Of a stretch of 64,000 bases of DNA, positions 43,008-50,931 are shown in pieces. Position 1 is the first letter of the stretch. The number at the start of each line of letters is the position of its first letter. The position numbers and the translations under genes are program-made. The notes beneath the pieces were generated by a model. It saw only the letters and a list, made by a program, of their open reading frames with translations. It ran no database searches and was not told the DNA's origin. Source of the DNA: Acidobacteriota bacterium (GTDB lineage: Bacteria > Acidobacteriota > Thermoanaerobaculia > Multivoradales > Multivoraceae); contig JAPPFP010000004.1 in assembly GCA_028877275.1 (NCBI GenBank), forward strand, positions 1 through 64,000, given 5' to 3'.

Positions 43008-43019
43008 TCCACGGCGACT

Positions 43020-43694
43020 ATGCCGAACCCTCACCTGACCTTCGTGGAGGAGATCCTGCTTCTTCTCCTGGACGACGATTCCGGCGCGATGAAGCGCGTC
43101 GCGCCCAACGTGATGGAGCTGCTGCTCGCCGGCGCGATCCTGATGGACCTCGCGTTGCGCGGACGCCTGGATTGCGACCTCCAGCGACTCGTCGTCGTCG
43201 ATGCCACCCCGGTGGGCGAGGAGATACTGGACGGCCCGCTGGCTGAGATCGCCGAGGCCGCCGACGAGGCCGACGCCCGCACCTGGGTTGTTCGTCTTTC
43301 GGCCCGCAGTAAGCAGGTCCAGGAAGCGGCCCTCGCGCGCCTGGTCGAGCGGGGAATCCTCCGGGTCGAGGATCGGAGCTTCCTGTGGGTGTTCGGCAGC
43401 CGTCGCTATCCGATGATCGACGATCGCGAAGAGCGGGAGGTCAAGCTGCGGATCCTGGACGTGCTCCTGAGCGACCGGATTCCCGCACCCAGAGATGTCG
43501 CCCTCATCTGCCTGGCCGATGCGTCGAACGCCTTCCAGGTCATCCTGAGCGCGCAGGAACTGCGTCACGCCGCGGCCCGGATCGAGTTGGTGCGCGGCTT
43601 CGATCTGATCGGTCAGGCGATGGGCCGGGCGATCCAGAAATCCGTTCAGGACATTGCGGCCGCGACGGCGACGGCGCATCATCCGTTCTACTGA
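43020..43694 (+). CDS. GPP34 (Golgi phosphoprotein 3-like) family protein
   Basis: The 224-aa protein begins MPNPHLTFVEEILLLLLDDD, the diagnostic opening of GPP34 proteins. It continues with helical segments LLLAGAILMDLALRGRLD and VQEAALARLVERGILRVED. The C-terminal DVALICLADASNAFQVIL also fits the family. In eukaryotes GOLPH3 binds PI4P at Golgi membranes, whereas bacterial members are of unknown function. Here it lies between a permease-ATPase-like fusion and a STAS protein. That suggests a membrane-surface adaptor in a signalling unit, but this is an inference from position only. Confidence 0.85.
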   Translation: MPNPHLTFVEEILLLLLDDDSGAMKRVAPNVMELLLAGAILMDLALRGRLDCDLQRLVVVDATPVGEEILDGPLAEIAEAADEADARTWVVRLSARSKQVQEAALARLVERGILRVEDRSFLWVFGSRRYPMIDDREEREVKLRILDVLLSDRIPAPRDVALICLADASNAFQVILSAQELRHAAARIELVRGFDLIGQAMGRAIQKSVQDIAAATATAHHPFY

Positions 43695-43711
43695 GTGCAA
43701 ACAAGACGCAG

Positions 43712-43716
43712 AGAGG
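43712..43716 (+). promoter_or_regulatory. Shine-Dalgarno AGAGG that decides the STAS start
   Basis: AGAGG lies 7 nt before GTG 43724. GTG 43718 would leave a spacing of one base and is unlikely. Confidence 0.45.
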
Positions 43717-43723
43717 TGTGTAC

Positions 43724-44095
43724 GTGATCGAGAGCATCAAGATCGGGAAGTCGGCGATCGGGGGCGAGACGGTTGGCGACGTAACCGTATGGGTGCCGGA
43801 AGGGCGGGTCGACGCCTCGAGTGCGCCGGACCTGGAGCAGGCGATGACGTCCGAGATCGCGGAGGGAGGGGAGGCCGTCGTCCTCGACCTGAGCCGCACC
43901 CGCTACATGAGCAGCGCCGGACTCCGGGTCGTACTGGTCGTGGCCCGCCAACTGCAGGCGCGCAAGGGGAAGTTCGCGGTCTGCGGCCTGAACGACGAAG
44001 TGAAGGAACTGTTCGAGGTTTCGGGCTTCAGCCTGATCGTGGGCATCGAGGCGGACCGGGACGCCGCGGTCGCCGCCGTCCAGCAGCCCGGCTGA
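43724..44095 (+). CDS. STAS-domain anti-sigma factor antagonist (SpoIIAA/RsbV-like)
   Basis: I take GTG 43724 (123 aa) because of the AGAGG site. The frame is open upstream only as a shadow of the GPP34 gene. It has the STAS core VWVPEGRVDASSAPDLEQAM, then VVLDLSRTRYMSSAGLRVVL with the phosphorylatable Ser of the SSAGL motif. KFAVCGLNDEVKELFEVSGF completes the domain. Such proteins bind anti-sigma kinases when unphosphorylated. No sigma factor or phosphatase gene is nearby; the closest kinase-like partner is the C-terminal domain of the permease fusion. Confidence 0.88.
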   Translation: MIESIKIGKSAIGGETVGDVTVWVPEGRVDASSAPDLEQAMTSEIAEGGEAVVLDLSRTRYMSSAGLRVVLVVARQLQARKGKFAVCGLNDEVKELFEVSGFSLIVGIEADRDAAVAAVQQPG

Positions 44096-44101
44096 CCTTC
44101 G

Positions 44102-45436
44102 CTACAGTGTCCAGCCGGCCCGGTAGGTCGGCTCGATGTACTCCTGCGGCACCTCGACGCCGTTCGTCACCTTCAGCTTCTTCGGGTTCCAGACGATCTC
44201 CTGCTGGGTACGGACCGCCAGGTTGCCGAGCAGTGCCGTTTCGGTCATCGGACCCGCGTGATCGGCGAAGTTAGAGCCGTCGGGGTTCGTCGTGCCGGCC
44301 TTGATCGCGTCGATCCACTGCTTGTAGTGCCCCTCGGTCCGTGCGTAGACCTGAGGCAGCGGGTTCTTCGTGATCTTCTCGTGCAGTTTGGACGGATAGA
44401 TCGTGGGTCTGCCGGCGTAGATGTCGGCGACGATCACGCCCTTGGTGCCCACGAAGAGCTGGCCGCTGTTGCGCGGCGGCCACTTGCCCTCCCACACCTT
44501 CGGCATCGCCGGCGTGAGGTTCCCGTCGCGCCAGACGACCGTCATCTTCGGCCGGTTGCCGCGCGCCGGATACTCGAAGGTGATTCGCGTGGCGGCCGGG
44601 GCCGACTCCTTGAACAGCGGCGTCGACTCGGCATGGATCGATGACGGATCCCGCAGGTCGAAGATCCAGAACGCCGCGTCCATCGCATGGCAGGCGATGT
44701 CGCCGATGGCGCCGGTGCCGAAGTCCCACCAGCCGCGCCAGGCGAAGGGGTGGTAGTAGTCGGGGTGGTAGGGGCGTTCCGGCGCCGGGCCGAGCCACAG
44801 GTCCCACTTGACGTGGTCGGGCACTTCGTGCACTTCCTTGGGGCGCGGTATCGCCTGCGGCCAGATCGGCCGGTTGGTCCAGTACTCGACGCGGTTCACT
44901 TCGCCGATCACGCCGCCCTCGATCCATTCGCGGATGAGGCGGGTGCCTTCGGCGGCGTGGCCCTGGTTGCCCATCTGGGTCGCCGTGCCGGCCTTGCGTG
45001 CCGCCTTGCCGAGCATCCGCGCCTCGCCGATCGTGCGGGTCAGCGGCTTCTGCGTGAAGACGTGAAGGCCGCGCTCCAGCGCCGCCGCGGTGATCACGGC
45101 GTGCGTGTGGTCCGCGGTCGAGACCATCACCGCGTCCAGGTCACCGTGGGCGTCCAGCAGTTCGCGGTAGTCGTGGTAGCGCTTGGCATCCGGGTGGGCC
45201 GCGAAGGTCTGTTCGGCGCGCTGCCAGTCGATGTCGCAGAGCGCCACGATGTTCTCGCTCGCGACGCCGGCGACGTCGCTGCGGCCCTTGCCGCCGGCGC
45301 CGATGGCCGCGATGTTCAGCTTGTCGCTGGGCGCCTCTTCGCCGCGGCCGAGGACGTGACGGGGAACGATCATCCAGCCGGCGCCGGCTGCCGCGGCGCC
45401 GAGCACGCTGCGGCGGCTCAGTTCTTGTTCGGGCAT
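44102..45436 (-). CDS. Tat-exported Gfo/Idh/MocA-family oxidoreductase
   Basis: The 444-aa protein has a twin-arginine signal: ELSRRSVLGAAAAGAG with a hydrophobic core. The Rossmann start is IAAIGAGGKGRSD, then VSTADHTHAVI, the Lys-Pro motif as TQKPLTRTI, and MGNQGHAAEGTRLIREWI. This wording is common to the exported family abundant in Planctomycetes and Acidobacteriota, which modify sugars in the periplasm. The Tat route fits a protein that folds with bound NAD(P). It diverges from the PQQ dehydrogenase at 45504 across a 67-bp gap. Confidence 0.9.
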   Translation of the reverse strand: MPEQELSRRSVLGAAAAGAGWMIVPRHVLGRGEEAPSDKLNIAAIGAGGKGRSDVAGVASENIVALCDIDWQRAEQTFAAHPDAKRYHDYRELLDAHGDLDAVMVSTADHTHAVITAAALERGLHVFTQKPLTRTIGEARMLGKAARKAGTATQMGNQGHAAEGTRLIREWIEGGVIGEVNRVEYWTNRPIWPQAIPRPKEVHEVPDHVKWDLWLGPAPERPYHPDYYHPFAWRGWWDFGTGAIGDIACHAMDAAFWIFDLRDPSSIHAESTPLFKESAPAATRITFEYPARGNRPKMTVVWRDGNLTPAMPKVWEGKWPPRNSGQLFVGTKGVIVADIYAGRPTIYPSKLHEKITKNPLPQVYARTEGHYKQWIDAIKAGTTNPDGSNFADHAGPMTETALLGNLAVRTQQEIVWNPKKLKVTNGVEVPQEYIEPTYRAGWTL

Positions 45437-45503
45437 GGTGAGTTGCCTTTCTCGATCGGGGATTCGTGTGCGGTAGGTTAGCGCATTCGGAGGAGCACGA
45501 AGG

Positions 45504-47531
45504 ATGTCGGGAACCGCGAGGATGTCGATGGTGTACGTGCGTGGCAGGTATGCGGTACTTGCCCTGCTGATCGGTTTCGTGGCCGGCGCGGCCGGGGCCG
45601 AATCCGGCGAACAGGGGCGCTCCGCCCACGGCGAGTGGCGGCATCACGGCGGTGACCACGCCTCGAGCCGCTACTCGCCGCTTGCCCAGATCGACGGCTC
45701 GAACTTCGACCGGCTGGAGATCGCCTGGCGCTGGCGCAGCGCGGACCACGAGGTGCCGCTGGACGTGCTGCCGGGGTACGACACCGGGTTCTACCGCTCC
45801 GTCCCGTTGATGATCGGCGGCCGCCTGTTCGCGCCGACCAGCCTGGGCCAGGTTGCCCTGCTCGACCCGGCCACCGGCGAACAGAAGTGGGTGTACAACC
45901 CGAGGACGTGGGAGCGCGGCGGCACCACGATGCGGCCGGTCGGCGCCCGCGGCATCGAGTACTGGTCGGACGGCGAGAAGGAGCGCCTGTTCGTCGCCAC
46001 GATCGGCCGCCAGCTCGTCTCGATCGATGCCGCCACCGGCCTGGCCGACCGGGCGTTCGGCGAGGACGGCGTCGTCGACCTGGCGCAGGACCTCGGCCCG
46101 GGCGACTACGCGATTCGCCACGTCACTCACGGCGCGCCCCCGATCGTCGTCGGCAACAGCGTGATCGTCGGCTCGAAGATCTTCGACTACTCGATCAGGA
46201 GCGATGCGCCGCCGGGCCACGTCCGCGCCTACGACGTCCACACGGGCGAGTTCAAGTGGCGCTTCAACACGATCCCGCGCGACGACGAGTACGGGGTCGA
46301 GACGTGGGAGAACGGGTCCTGGCGGACGGCCGGCAACGCGAACGTGTGGGCGTCGATGAGTGCGGACCACGAACTGGGATACGTCTACCTGCCGACCAGC
46401 ACGCCCTCGAACGATTACTACGGCGCCGACCGGCCGGGCGACAATCTCTTTGCCGAGAGCCTGGTCTGCGTCGACGCGGAGACGGGCGAGCGCGTCTGGC
46501 ACTTCCAGACCGTCCGCCACGGCATCTGGGACTACGACATCGCCTCCGCCCCGAACCTGCTCGACATCATCGTCGACGGCAAGCTGATCAAGGCGGTCGC
46601 CCAGGTCTCGAAGACCGGCTTCACGTACGTGTTCGACCGGGCCACCGGCGAGCCGGTGTGGCCGATCGAGGACCGGCCGGTGAACCACCAGTCGACGGTG
46701 CCGGGCGAGAAGCTGGCGGAGACCCAGCCGTTTCCGACGAAGCCGCCGGCCTTCGAGCGGCAGGGCGTCAGCGAGGACGACCTGATCGACTGGACGCCTG
46801 AACTGCGGGAGGAGGCTCTCGAGATCGCCGAGAAACTGGTGCTGGCGCCGATGTTCCCACCCCTGATCGTCGGGGGCGAAGGCGGGAAGGAAGGCGTCGT
46901 GGTCGTTCCGGGCGCAGCGGGTGGTGCGAACCACCCGGGAGCGTCCGTCGATCCGATGACCGGCGTGCTCTTCGTCGAGTCCCAGCACCGGCCGACCGGC
47001 ATGTCCCTGATCGAGCCGGATGCGGCCCGCCGCCCGGACTGGCGCTACGTGATCGCCTACGTCAGTACGGGCGGGCCCCAGGGCCTGCCCCTGACCAAGC
47101 CGCCCTATCGGACGATCACCGCGATCGACCTGAATCGTGGTGAGCACCTCTGGCAGGTCCCCGTCGGTCCCGGCCCGAAGAATCACCCGGCGATCGCCCA
47201 CCTGAACCTGCCGGATATGGGCACCTCCTATATCGGCATGCCGGCGGACGGCGGCCTGCTCGTCACCCGCACGCTGCTGATCGGCTTCCTGGCCCTGCGG
47301 GACGAAGACGAGCCCCGCACGAGCAGCGGCGGCCTTCTGCGCGCCTACGACAAGGCGACCGGCGAGGTCGTCGCTGAGATAGAGACCGACGTGTGGCTGC
47401 ACGGCCCGCCGATGACCTACATGCATGAGGGCCGGCAGTACATCGTCATCGCCGGGGGTGGCGCCCGCAATCGCCGGATCCCCGATGAACTGATCACCTT
47501 TGCGTTACCGGAGTCCCTTACCGATGCTTAA
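45504..47531 (+). CDS. PQQ-dependent (quinoprotein) dehydrogenase, periplasmic (second copy)
   Basis: The 675-aa protein has a signal peptide (to about 32, AGA-ES). The propeller begins WRHHGGDHASSRYSPLAQI and includes WVYNPRTWERGGTTMRPV and WHFQTVRHGIWDYDIASAP. The family's VWPIEDRPV and late LLRAYDKATGEVVAEIE blades are also present. It is clearly related to the protein at 12415-14481: the two share RPGDNL-x-x-ESLV-type and QPFPTKPAAFE-type stretches. An AGGAG plus GAAGG ribosome region precedes the ATG. Its last codons overlap the start of the SRPBCC gene by 8 bp. Confidence 0.88.
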   Translation: MSGTARMSMVYVRGRYAVLALLIGFVAGAAGAESGEQGRSAHGEWRHHGGDHASSRYSPLAQIDGSNFDRLEIAWRWRSADHEVPLDVLPGYDTGFYRSVPLMIGGRLFAPTSLGQVALLDPATGEQKWVYNPRTWERGGTTMRPVGARGIEYWSDGEKERLFVATIGRQLVSIDAATGLADRAFGEDGVVDLAQDLGPGDYAIRHVTHGAPPIVVGNSVIVGSKIFDYSIRSDAPPGHVRAYDVHTGEFKWRFNTIPRDDEYGVETWENGSWRTAGNANVWASMSADHELGYVYLPTSTPSNDYYGADRPGDNLFAESLVCVDAETGERVWHFQTVRHGIWDYDIASAPNLLDIIVDGKLIKAVAQVSKTGFTYVFDRATGEPVWPIEDRPVNHQSTVPGEKLAETQPFPTKPPAFERQGVSEDDLIDWTPELREEALEIAEKLVLAPMFPPLIVGGEGGKEGVVVVPGAAGGANHPGASVDPMTGVLFVESQHRPTGMSLIEPDAARRPDWRYVIAYVSTGGPQGLPLTKPPYRTITAIDLNRGEHLWQVPVGPGPKNHPAIAHLNLPDMGTSYIGMPADGGLLVTRTLLIGFLALRDEDEPRTSSGGLLRAYDKATGEVVAEIETDVWLHGPPMTYMHEGRQYIVIAGGGARNRRIPDELITFALPESLTDA

Positions 47532-48222
47532 GCTCGCGGCAGTTGCCCTTGTCCTCCTGGCCGCCTCGCCGGCCCCAGCCGCCGAATGCGAACCGCGAGA
47601 AGCTGAAGGTCCCGTCACCGTCGAGTCCTGCCCGATCGACAACGCCGACTACCCCCTCGTGCGCGCCGAGATGACGGTTCCCGGCTCCATGCCGGCGGTC
47701 ATCGCCCTTCTGGACGATGCGGCGGCGTGCCCGGACTGGCAGGCCATGTGCATGGAAGAGACCGCGCAGCCACTCGACGCCCCGTTCCAGACCCTCCGCC
47801 AGCGCGTTTCCGGCAAGGGCATCACGCGGCGGATCTCGATGAACAGCGCGGCGTGGTGGCGGACCGCCGACGGCCACGTTGTTGGCGACATGGTCGGTGC
47901 CGACGATCAGACGCCTGCCTTCAAGGGCAAGCGCGTGCTCTGCATGCGCACCCGCTGGTTCCTCTCGCCGGGTGACGAGGAAGGAACGGTCACGGTCGTC
48001 CAGAAGTCCGTCAGCGACCCGCAACCGCCGTTTGGCATGGGCGCCCGGGTCGTGACGCCGCGCACCGCCAAGACCCTGCTCGAGACCTTGGCGAACATGA
48101 GCACCAGGCTCGCCGACGGCCAGCACGGCGCCGGTCCGGCGATCGAGTCGCTGCCGCTGCTGGAGGCCGAACTGCCGGGAGTGGGCGAAGAGTTCGCCCG
48201 TTGCCAGGCGGCGCGCAAGTAA
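47524..48222 (+). CDS. Exported SRPBCC/START-fold protein
   Basis: I take ATG 47524 (232 aa), with GGAG about 9 nt upstream inside the previous gene. A TTG at 47500 is less likely. It has a signal peptide, LAAVALVLLAASPAPAAEC. The mature protein resembles START/SRPBCC lipid-binding domains: MPAVIALLDDAAACPDWQAMC, RISMNSAAWWRTADGHVVG and WFLSPGDEEGTVTV. Six Cys in total may form disulphides. The 8-bp overlap with the PQQ dehydrogenase implies joint expression, perhaps to bind a hydrophobic substrate or product in the periplasm. Confidence 0.75.
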   Translation: MLKLAAVALVLLAASPAPAAECEPREAEGPVTVESCPIDNADYPLVRAEMTVPGSMPAVIALLDDAAACPDWQAMCMEETAQPLDAPFQTLRQRVSGKGITRRISMNSAAWWRTADGHVVGDMVGADDQTPAFKGKRVLCMRTRWFLSPGDEEGTVTVVQKSVSDPQPPFGMGARVVTPRTAKTLLETLANMSTRLADGQHGAGPAIESLPLLEAELPGVGEEFARCQAARK

Positions 48223-48242
48223 AGCGCCGCCGGGGCCACAAC

Positions 48243-49556
48243 TCAGCGGTCGGCGTTCTCCGCTTCGCCGAACACACCGTCGAGCACGGCCCGCACGCGC
48301 GGTAGCAGGGGGTACGTGGCGGGGTCGGAGTCCGCGGCCGTGTAGCCGACCCACACGGCGACGACATCGCGACTCGGGTTGACGAGCAGCCCCTGACCGG
48401 CCCAGCCGCCCTTGTACACGTCGTCGTTCGTGAAGACGAGGTCCCACTGGTAGACGTTGTGCCTGACGCCGGGCGGCTTGCCGCCGTAGCGGGCGTTCTC
48501 GAGCAGTTCCGGACGGCCGCCGTGCAGCAGCAGGTCGATGTGCGTCTCGGGCACGATCCGCTCCGGTGAGACCTTGCCGTAGCTCGGCGTGAAGAGGAGT
48601 CCGAAGCGGGCCATGTCCCGTGGGCGCGCCAGCAGGCCGCCGGAAGTCAGCGCAATCCCGTACCGGTTGGCGTAGATCGAGGCATCCGCCTCGGCGCCGA
48701 TCCGGGTCCACACGTCGCGGCTCAACGCGTCCTGGAACGGCATGCCGGTGACCTCCTCGACCAGCCAGCCGAGGACGAAGGTGTTCGTACCGCTGTAGTC
48801 GTAGCCCGTGCCCTGCTCGGCCCAGCGGCCGACCCGGAGGTTCGAGAGCATCGTGTAGGGGTCGTCCGGCGTCGCTTCGCTTCGCACGGCGTCGCCCAGC
48901 GAGGCCTCGAACTGGTAGTAGCAGGTGCTCCGGTCCGTGTAGTCGCCGTCCGGGCAGTCGACGCCGGAGGCCATGTCGAGCACGTCGCGCACCGTGACCC
49001 CCTCGAAGTCCGAGCCCTTGAGCGCGGGCACGTAGCGGTCGACGGGCTGGGTGGCGTCGACCAGCCCGCGGTGCTCGAGGATCGCCACCAGCGTCGCCGG
49101 CAGGACCTTGGTGACCGACCACCAGATCGGCTTCTCGTAGGGCTGCATCCGCGGGTAGCGCTCGAAGACGATCTCGCCCCGATGGAGGATGACGATGCCC
49201 ATCGTCGTCGAGTGCTCGCCGTGCAGGTAGGCGTCGAACGTCGTCTCGCCCACCGGTGTCGCGACCGGAAAGTCGGCGATCTCCGCCATGGGGCGCGACG
49301 CCAGTTCGCTGACCTGTCCGGCCCGATAGACGTTGACGGTCGGCACGACCTGGTGAAGGTTCCGGTTGCGCCAGGCCATCGCCTCGCCGGTCTCCGTCCA
49401 CCAGACCTCGTCGGCGGGATCGGGCAAGGCGCGGTGCTGGTGGAGATTCTCAGCGACCGTCGAAGCCGGTTCGAAGGTATGGGCGGCCTCCCGCGGGCCC
49501 GTGCACGCAGCGAGTGTCAGTGAGAGCCCGAGGACGGTGAGGATGCTCTGTCGCAT
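48243..49556 (-). CDS. Beta-lactamase/serine hydrolase-family lipoprotein (class C-like)
   Basis: The 437-aa protein has lipobox LAAC (Cys18). The serine-hydrolase (PBP4*/AmpC-like) fold shows SVTK as the catalytic SxxK, then VRDVLDMASGVDCP, and GTGYDYSGTNTFVLGWL where the Tyr-Ser-x motif stands. Family members act as esterases, D-amino-acid peptidases or transacylases. True beta-lactam hydrolysis is not implied. A TAGACT lies 6 nt before the ATG. It converges with the SRPBCC gene, 20 bp apart. Confidence 0.86.
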   Translation of the reverse strand: MRQSILTVLGLSLTLAACTGPREAAHTFEPASTVAENLHQHRALPDPADEVWWTETGEAMAWRNRNLHQVVPTVNVYRAGQVSELASRPMAEIADFPVATPVGETTFDAYLHGEHSTTMGIVILHRGEIVFERYPRMQPYEKPIWWSVTKVLPATLVAILEHRGLVDATQPVDRYVPALKGSDFEGVTVRDVLDMASGVDCPDGDYTDRSTCYYQFEASLGDAVRSEATPDDPYTMLSNLRVGRWAEQGTGYDYSGTNTFVLGWLVEEVTGMPFQDALSRDVWTRIGAEADASIYANRYGIALTSGGLLARPRDMARFGLLFTPSYGKVSPERIVPETHIDLLLHGGRPELLENARYGGKPPGVRHNVYQWDLVFTNDDVYKGGWAGQGLLVNPSRDVVAVWVGYTAADSDPATYPLLPRVRAVLDGVFGEAENADR

Positions 49557-49562
49557 CGGGTC

Positions 49563-49568
49563 AGTCTA
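49563..49568 (-). promoter_or_regulatory. -10-like TAGACT before the serine hydrolase gene
   Basis: The hexamer ends 6 nt before the ATG at 49556 on the minus strand. That is too close for a ribosome-binding leader, as expected for a leaderless mRNA. Confidence 0.4.
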
Positions 49569-49592
49569 AGCCCCCGGTCCGGGCAGGTACCG

Positions 49593-49664
49593 ACTGGGTG
49601 CGCCGGCGTCCCCGCCGGCCGCCGCCGCAGGCGGCCGGAAACACGCGCCGGCCGAGAGGCCGGC
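49593..49664. repeat. Full REP-like element: three GC hairpins in tandem
   Basis: Hairpin 1 has arms GCCGGCG/CGCCGGC with loop TCCC (49602-49619). Hairpin 2 has 9-bp arms CCGGCCGCC/GGCGGCCGG with loop GCCGCA (49615-49638, sharing bases with hairpin 1). Hairpin 3 has arms GCCGGCC/GGCCGGC with loop GAGA (49647-49664). The first 27 nt are identical to 31808-31834. It lies between the cytochrome gene stop and the serine-hydrolase promoter, so it may also stop transcription. Confidence 0.7.
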
Positions 49665-49671
49665 ATCCGCA

Positions 49672-50913
49672 TCAGTCGATCGTGCCCAGGTAGTGCCAGA
49701 TCGCCTCGAACTGTCGCGCCGCCTCGCCGTCGAAGACATCGTAGAGCGCGGTGTAACCGTCCTCGTCGACGAACTGGGGCATCTTCGTGCCCGGCAGGAT
49801 GCGCTGGGGGTCGCGGAGGAACCAGTCGAAGAACGGGCGCCGCAGGCGGCGGCGGACGAGGTCGAAGTTGATTGCCTCCTCGGCGCCCTCGCCCCCCAGC
49901 GCCGGTTCGTCGCCCAGGGCGTGGCAGGCATGGCAGCCGAGGCGGTCGCCGCGGATGAGGTCGCTGCCGACCGCGGCCAGCTCGGCGTCTACGGGTTCGG
50001 GGTCGGGCGGCGACGCGGCCAGCCCGTGCTGATGGTGCAGCCCGACCGCGAAGAGGTCGGTCTCGCCGCGGGAGGCGGGCGTTTGCACCCCCGGGTGCGG
50101 GCGCGGAAGGTCGGCGGGGTGGCCTGCCAGGTAGTCCGCCAGCCAGTCTCCGCGGAACTTCTCGCCGGCCCAGGTCAGGTCCGGGGGAGCGTGGGTCGGC
50201 CCGGCGTCAGGGGCCGGCGGCCCGGAGGCGGGCGCGCCGTCCCTGCTGTGACAGACGAGGCAACCGTCTCGCCGGATTCGGCGTTCCGCGTACTCGGCCG
50301 GCACGACCCGGGCGAGAGACACGGCGTCCCCGGCAACGAGATCACGCGCCGCCCGCCGGGACCGGCCCCGGTCGAGCGCCGTGGAGACGCCATGTCGCAG
50401 GGACGCGGGAGGAACCGGCTCCTCCGGCAGATAGTCGTTACCCCAGGTGAGGCGAACCCAAGAGTCGCCGCGGGCCGGACTGCTGTAGACCAGTTCGATC
50501 GGGTTGAGGCCCTTGCTCAGCCGCACTTCGTCGGCGGTGGCGGCAGGCGTGCCGCCGCCCGGCAGAGCATCGTGCTCGAGGACGACCTGCCCGCCGATGC
50601 TCAGGCGCACGCCGCCGTTGCCGCGGACGGCGAAGTGAAAGGAGTCGTTCAGGTCGAGTTCGATCGCGCCGCGGAAGGTGGCCTCGAAGGAGCCGGGATC
50701 GAGGAACGGGCTCGGCGGTTCGCCCTTGGCTACGTAGAGAGCGGCGAGCCGCGCGACCCGGGCGTCCGTCGCATCGCCGCCGTTTGAGCGGAGGACGAGT
50801 TCCAGGCCGGACCGCTCGAAGTCGGCTGCGACCGTTTCCGTCGGTTGGCCCGCCACCGGGCCGGCACCTGCCGCCGCCAGCAGGGGCAAGGTGGCGAGCC
50901 CGCGAAAGCGCAC
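49672..50913 (-). CDS. Dihaem cytochrome c protein with N-terminal PA14-like domain
   Basis: The 413-aa protein has a signal peptide ending near AGQ (residue 23). Residues about 30-170 resemble a PA14/beta-sandwich domain (SFHFAVRGNGGVRLSIGG). Two c-type haem motifs follow: GCLVCH near 217-222 and CHACH in DRLGCHACHALGD. The late LPGTKMPQF supplies a Met ligand. It starts 18 bp after the large gene at 50932, so the two are one transcript. In Planctomycetes-type proteins a similar dehydrogenase-like part and CxxCH cytochrome are often fused. Here they are separate chains and probably act together in periplasmic electron transfer. Confidence 0.85.
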   Translation of the reverse strand: MRFRGLATLPLLAAAGAGPVAGQPTETVAADFERSGLELVLRSNGGDATDARVARLAALYVAKGEPPSPFLDPGSFEATFRGAIELDLNDSFHFAVRGNGGVRLSIGGQVVLEHDALPGGGTPAATADEVRLSKGLNPIELVYSSPARGDSWVRLTWGNDYLPEEPVPPASLRHGVSTALDRGRSRRAARDLVAGDAVSLARVVPAEYAERRIRRDGCLVCHSRDGAPASGPPAPDAGPTHAPPDLTWAGEKFRGDWLADYLAGHPADLPRPHPGVQTPASRGETDLFAVGLHHQHGLAASPPDPEPVDAELAAVGSDLIRGDRLGCHACHALGDEPALGGEGAEEAINFDLVRRRLRRPFFDWFLRDPQRILPGTKMPQFVDEDGYTALYDVFDGEAARQFEAIWHYLGTID

Positions 50914-50931
50914 GATGAGTCCGGCGCCCGT

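Noticed and set aside
45141..47426. Minus-strand 761-codon frame opposite the second PQQ dehydrogenase
   Set aside because: Same shadow pattern; the plus-strand propeller motifs and signal peptide are clear.
48243..49556. Calling the serine hydrolase a beta-lactamase
   Set aside because: The SxxK motif and fold are shared with esterases and D-amino-acid peptidases. Nothing in the sequence shows beta-lactam specificity.
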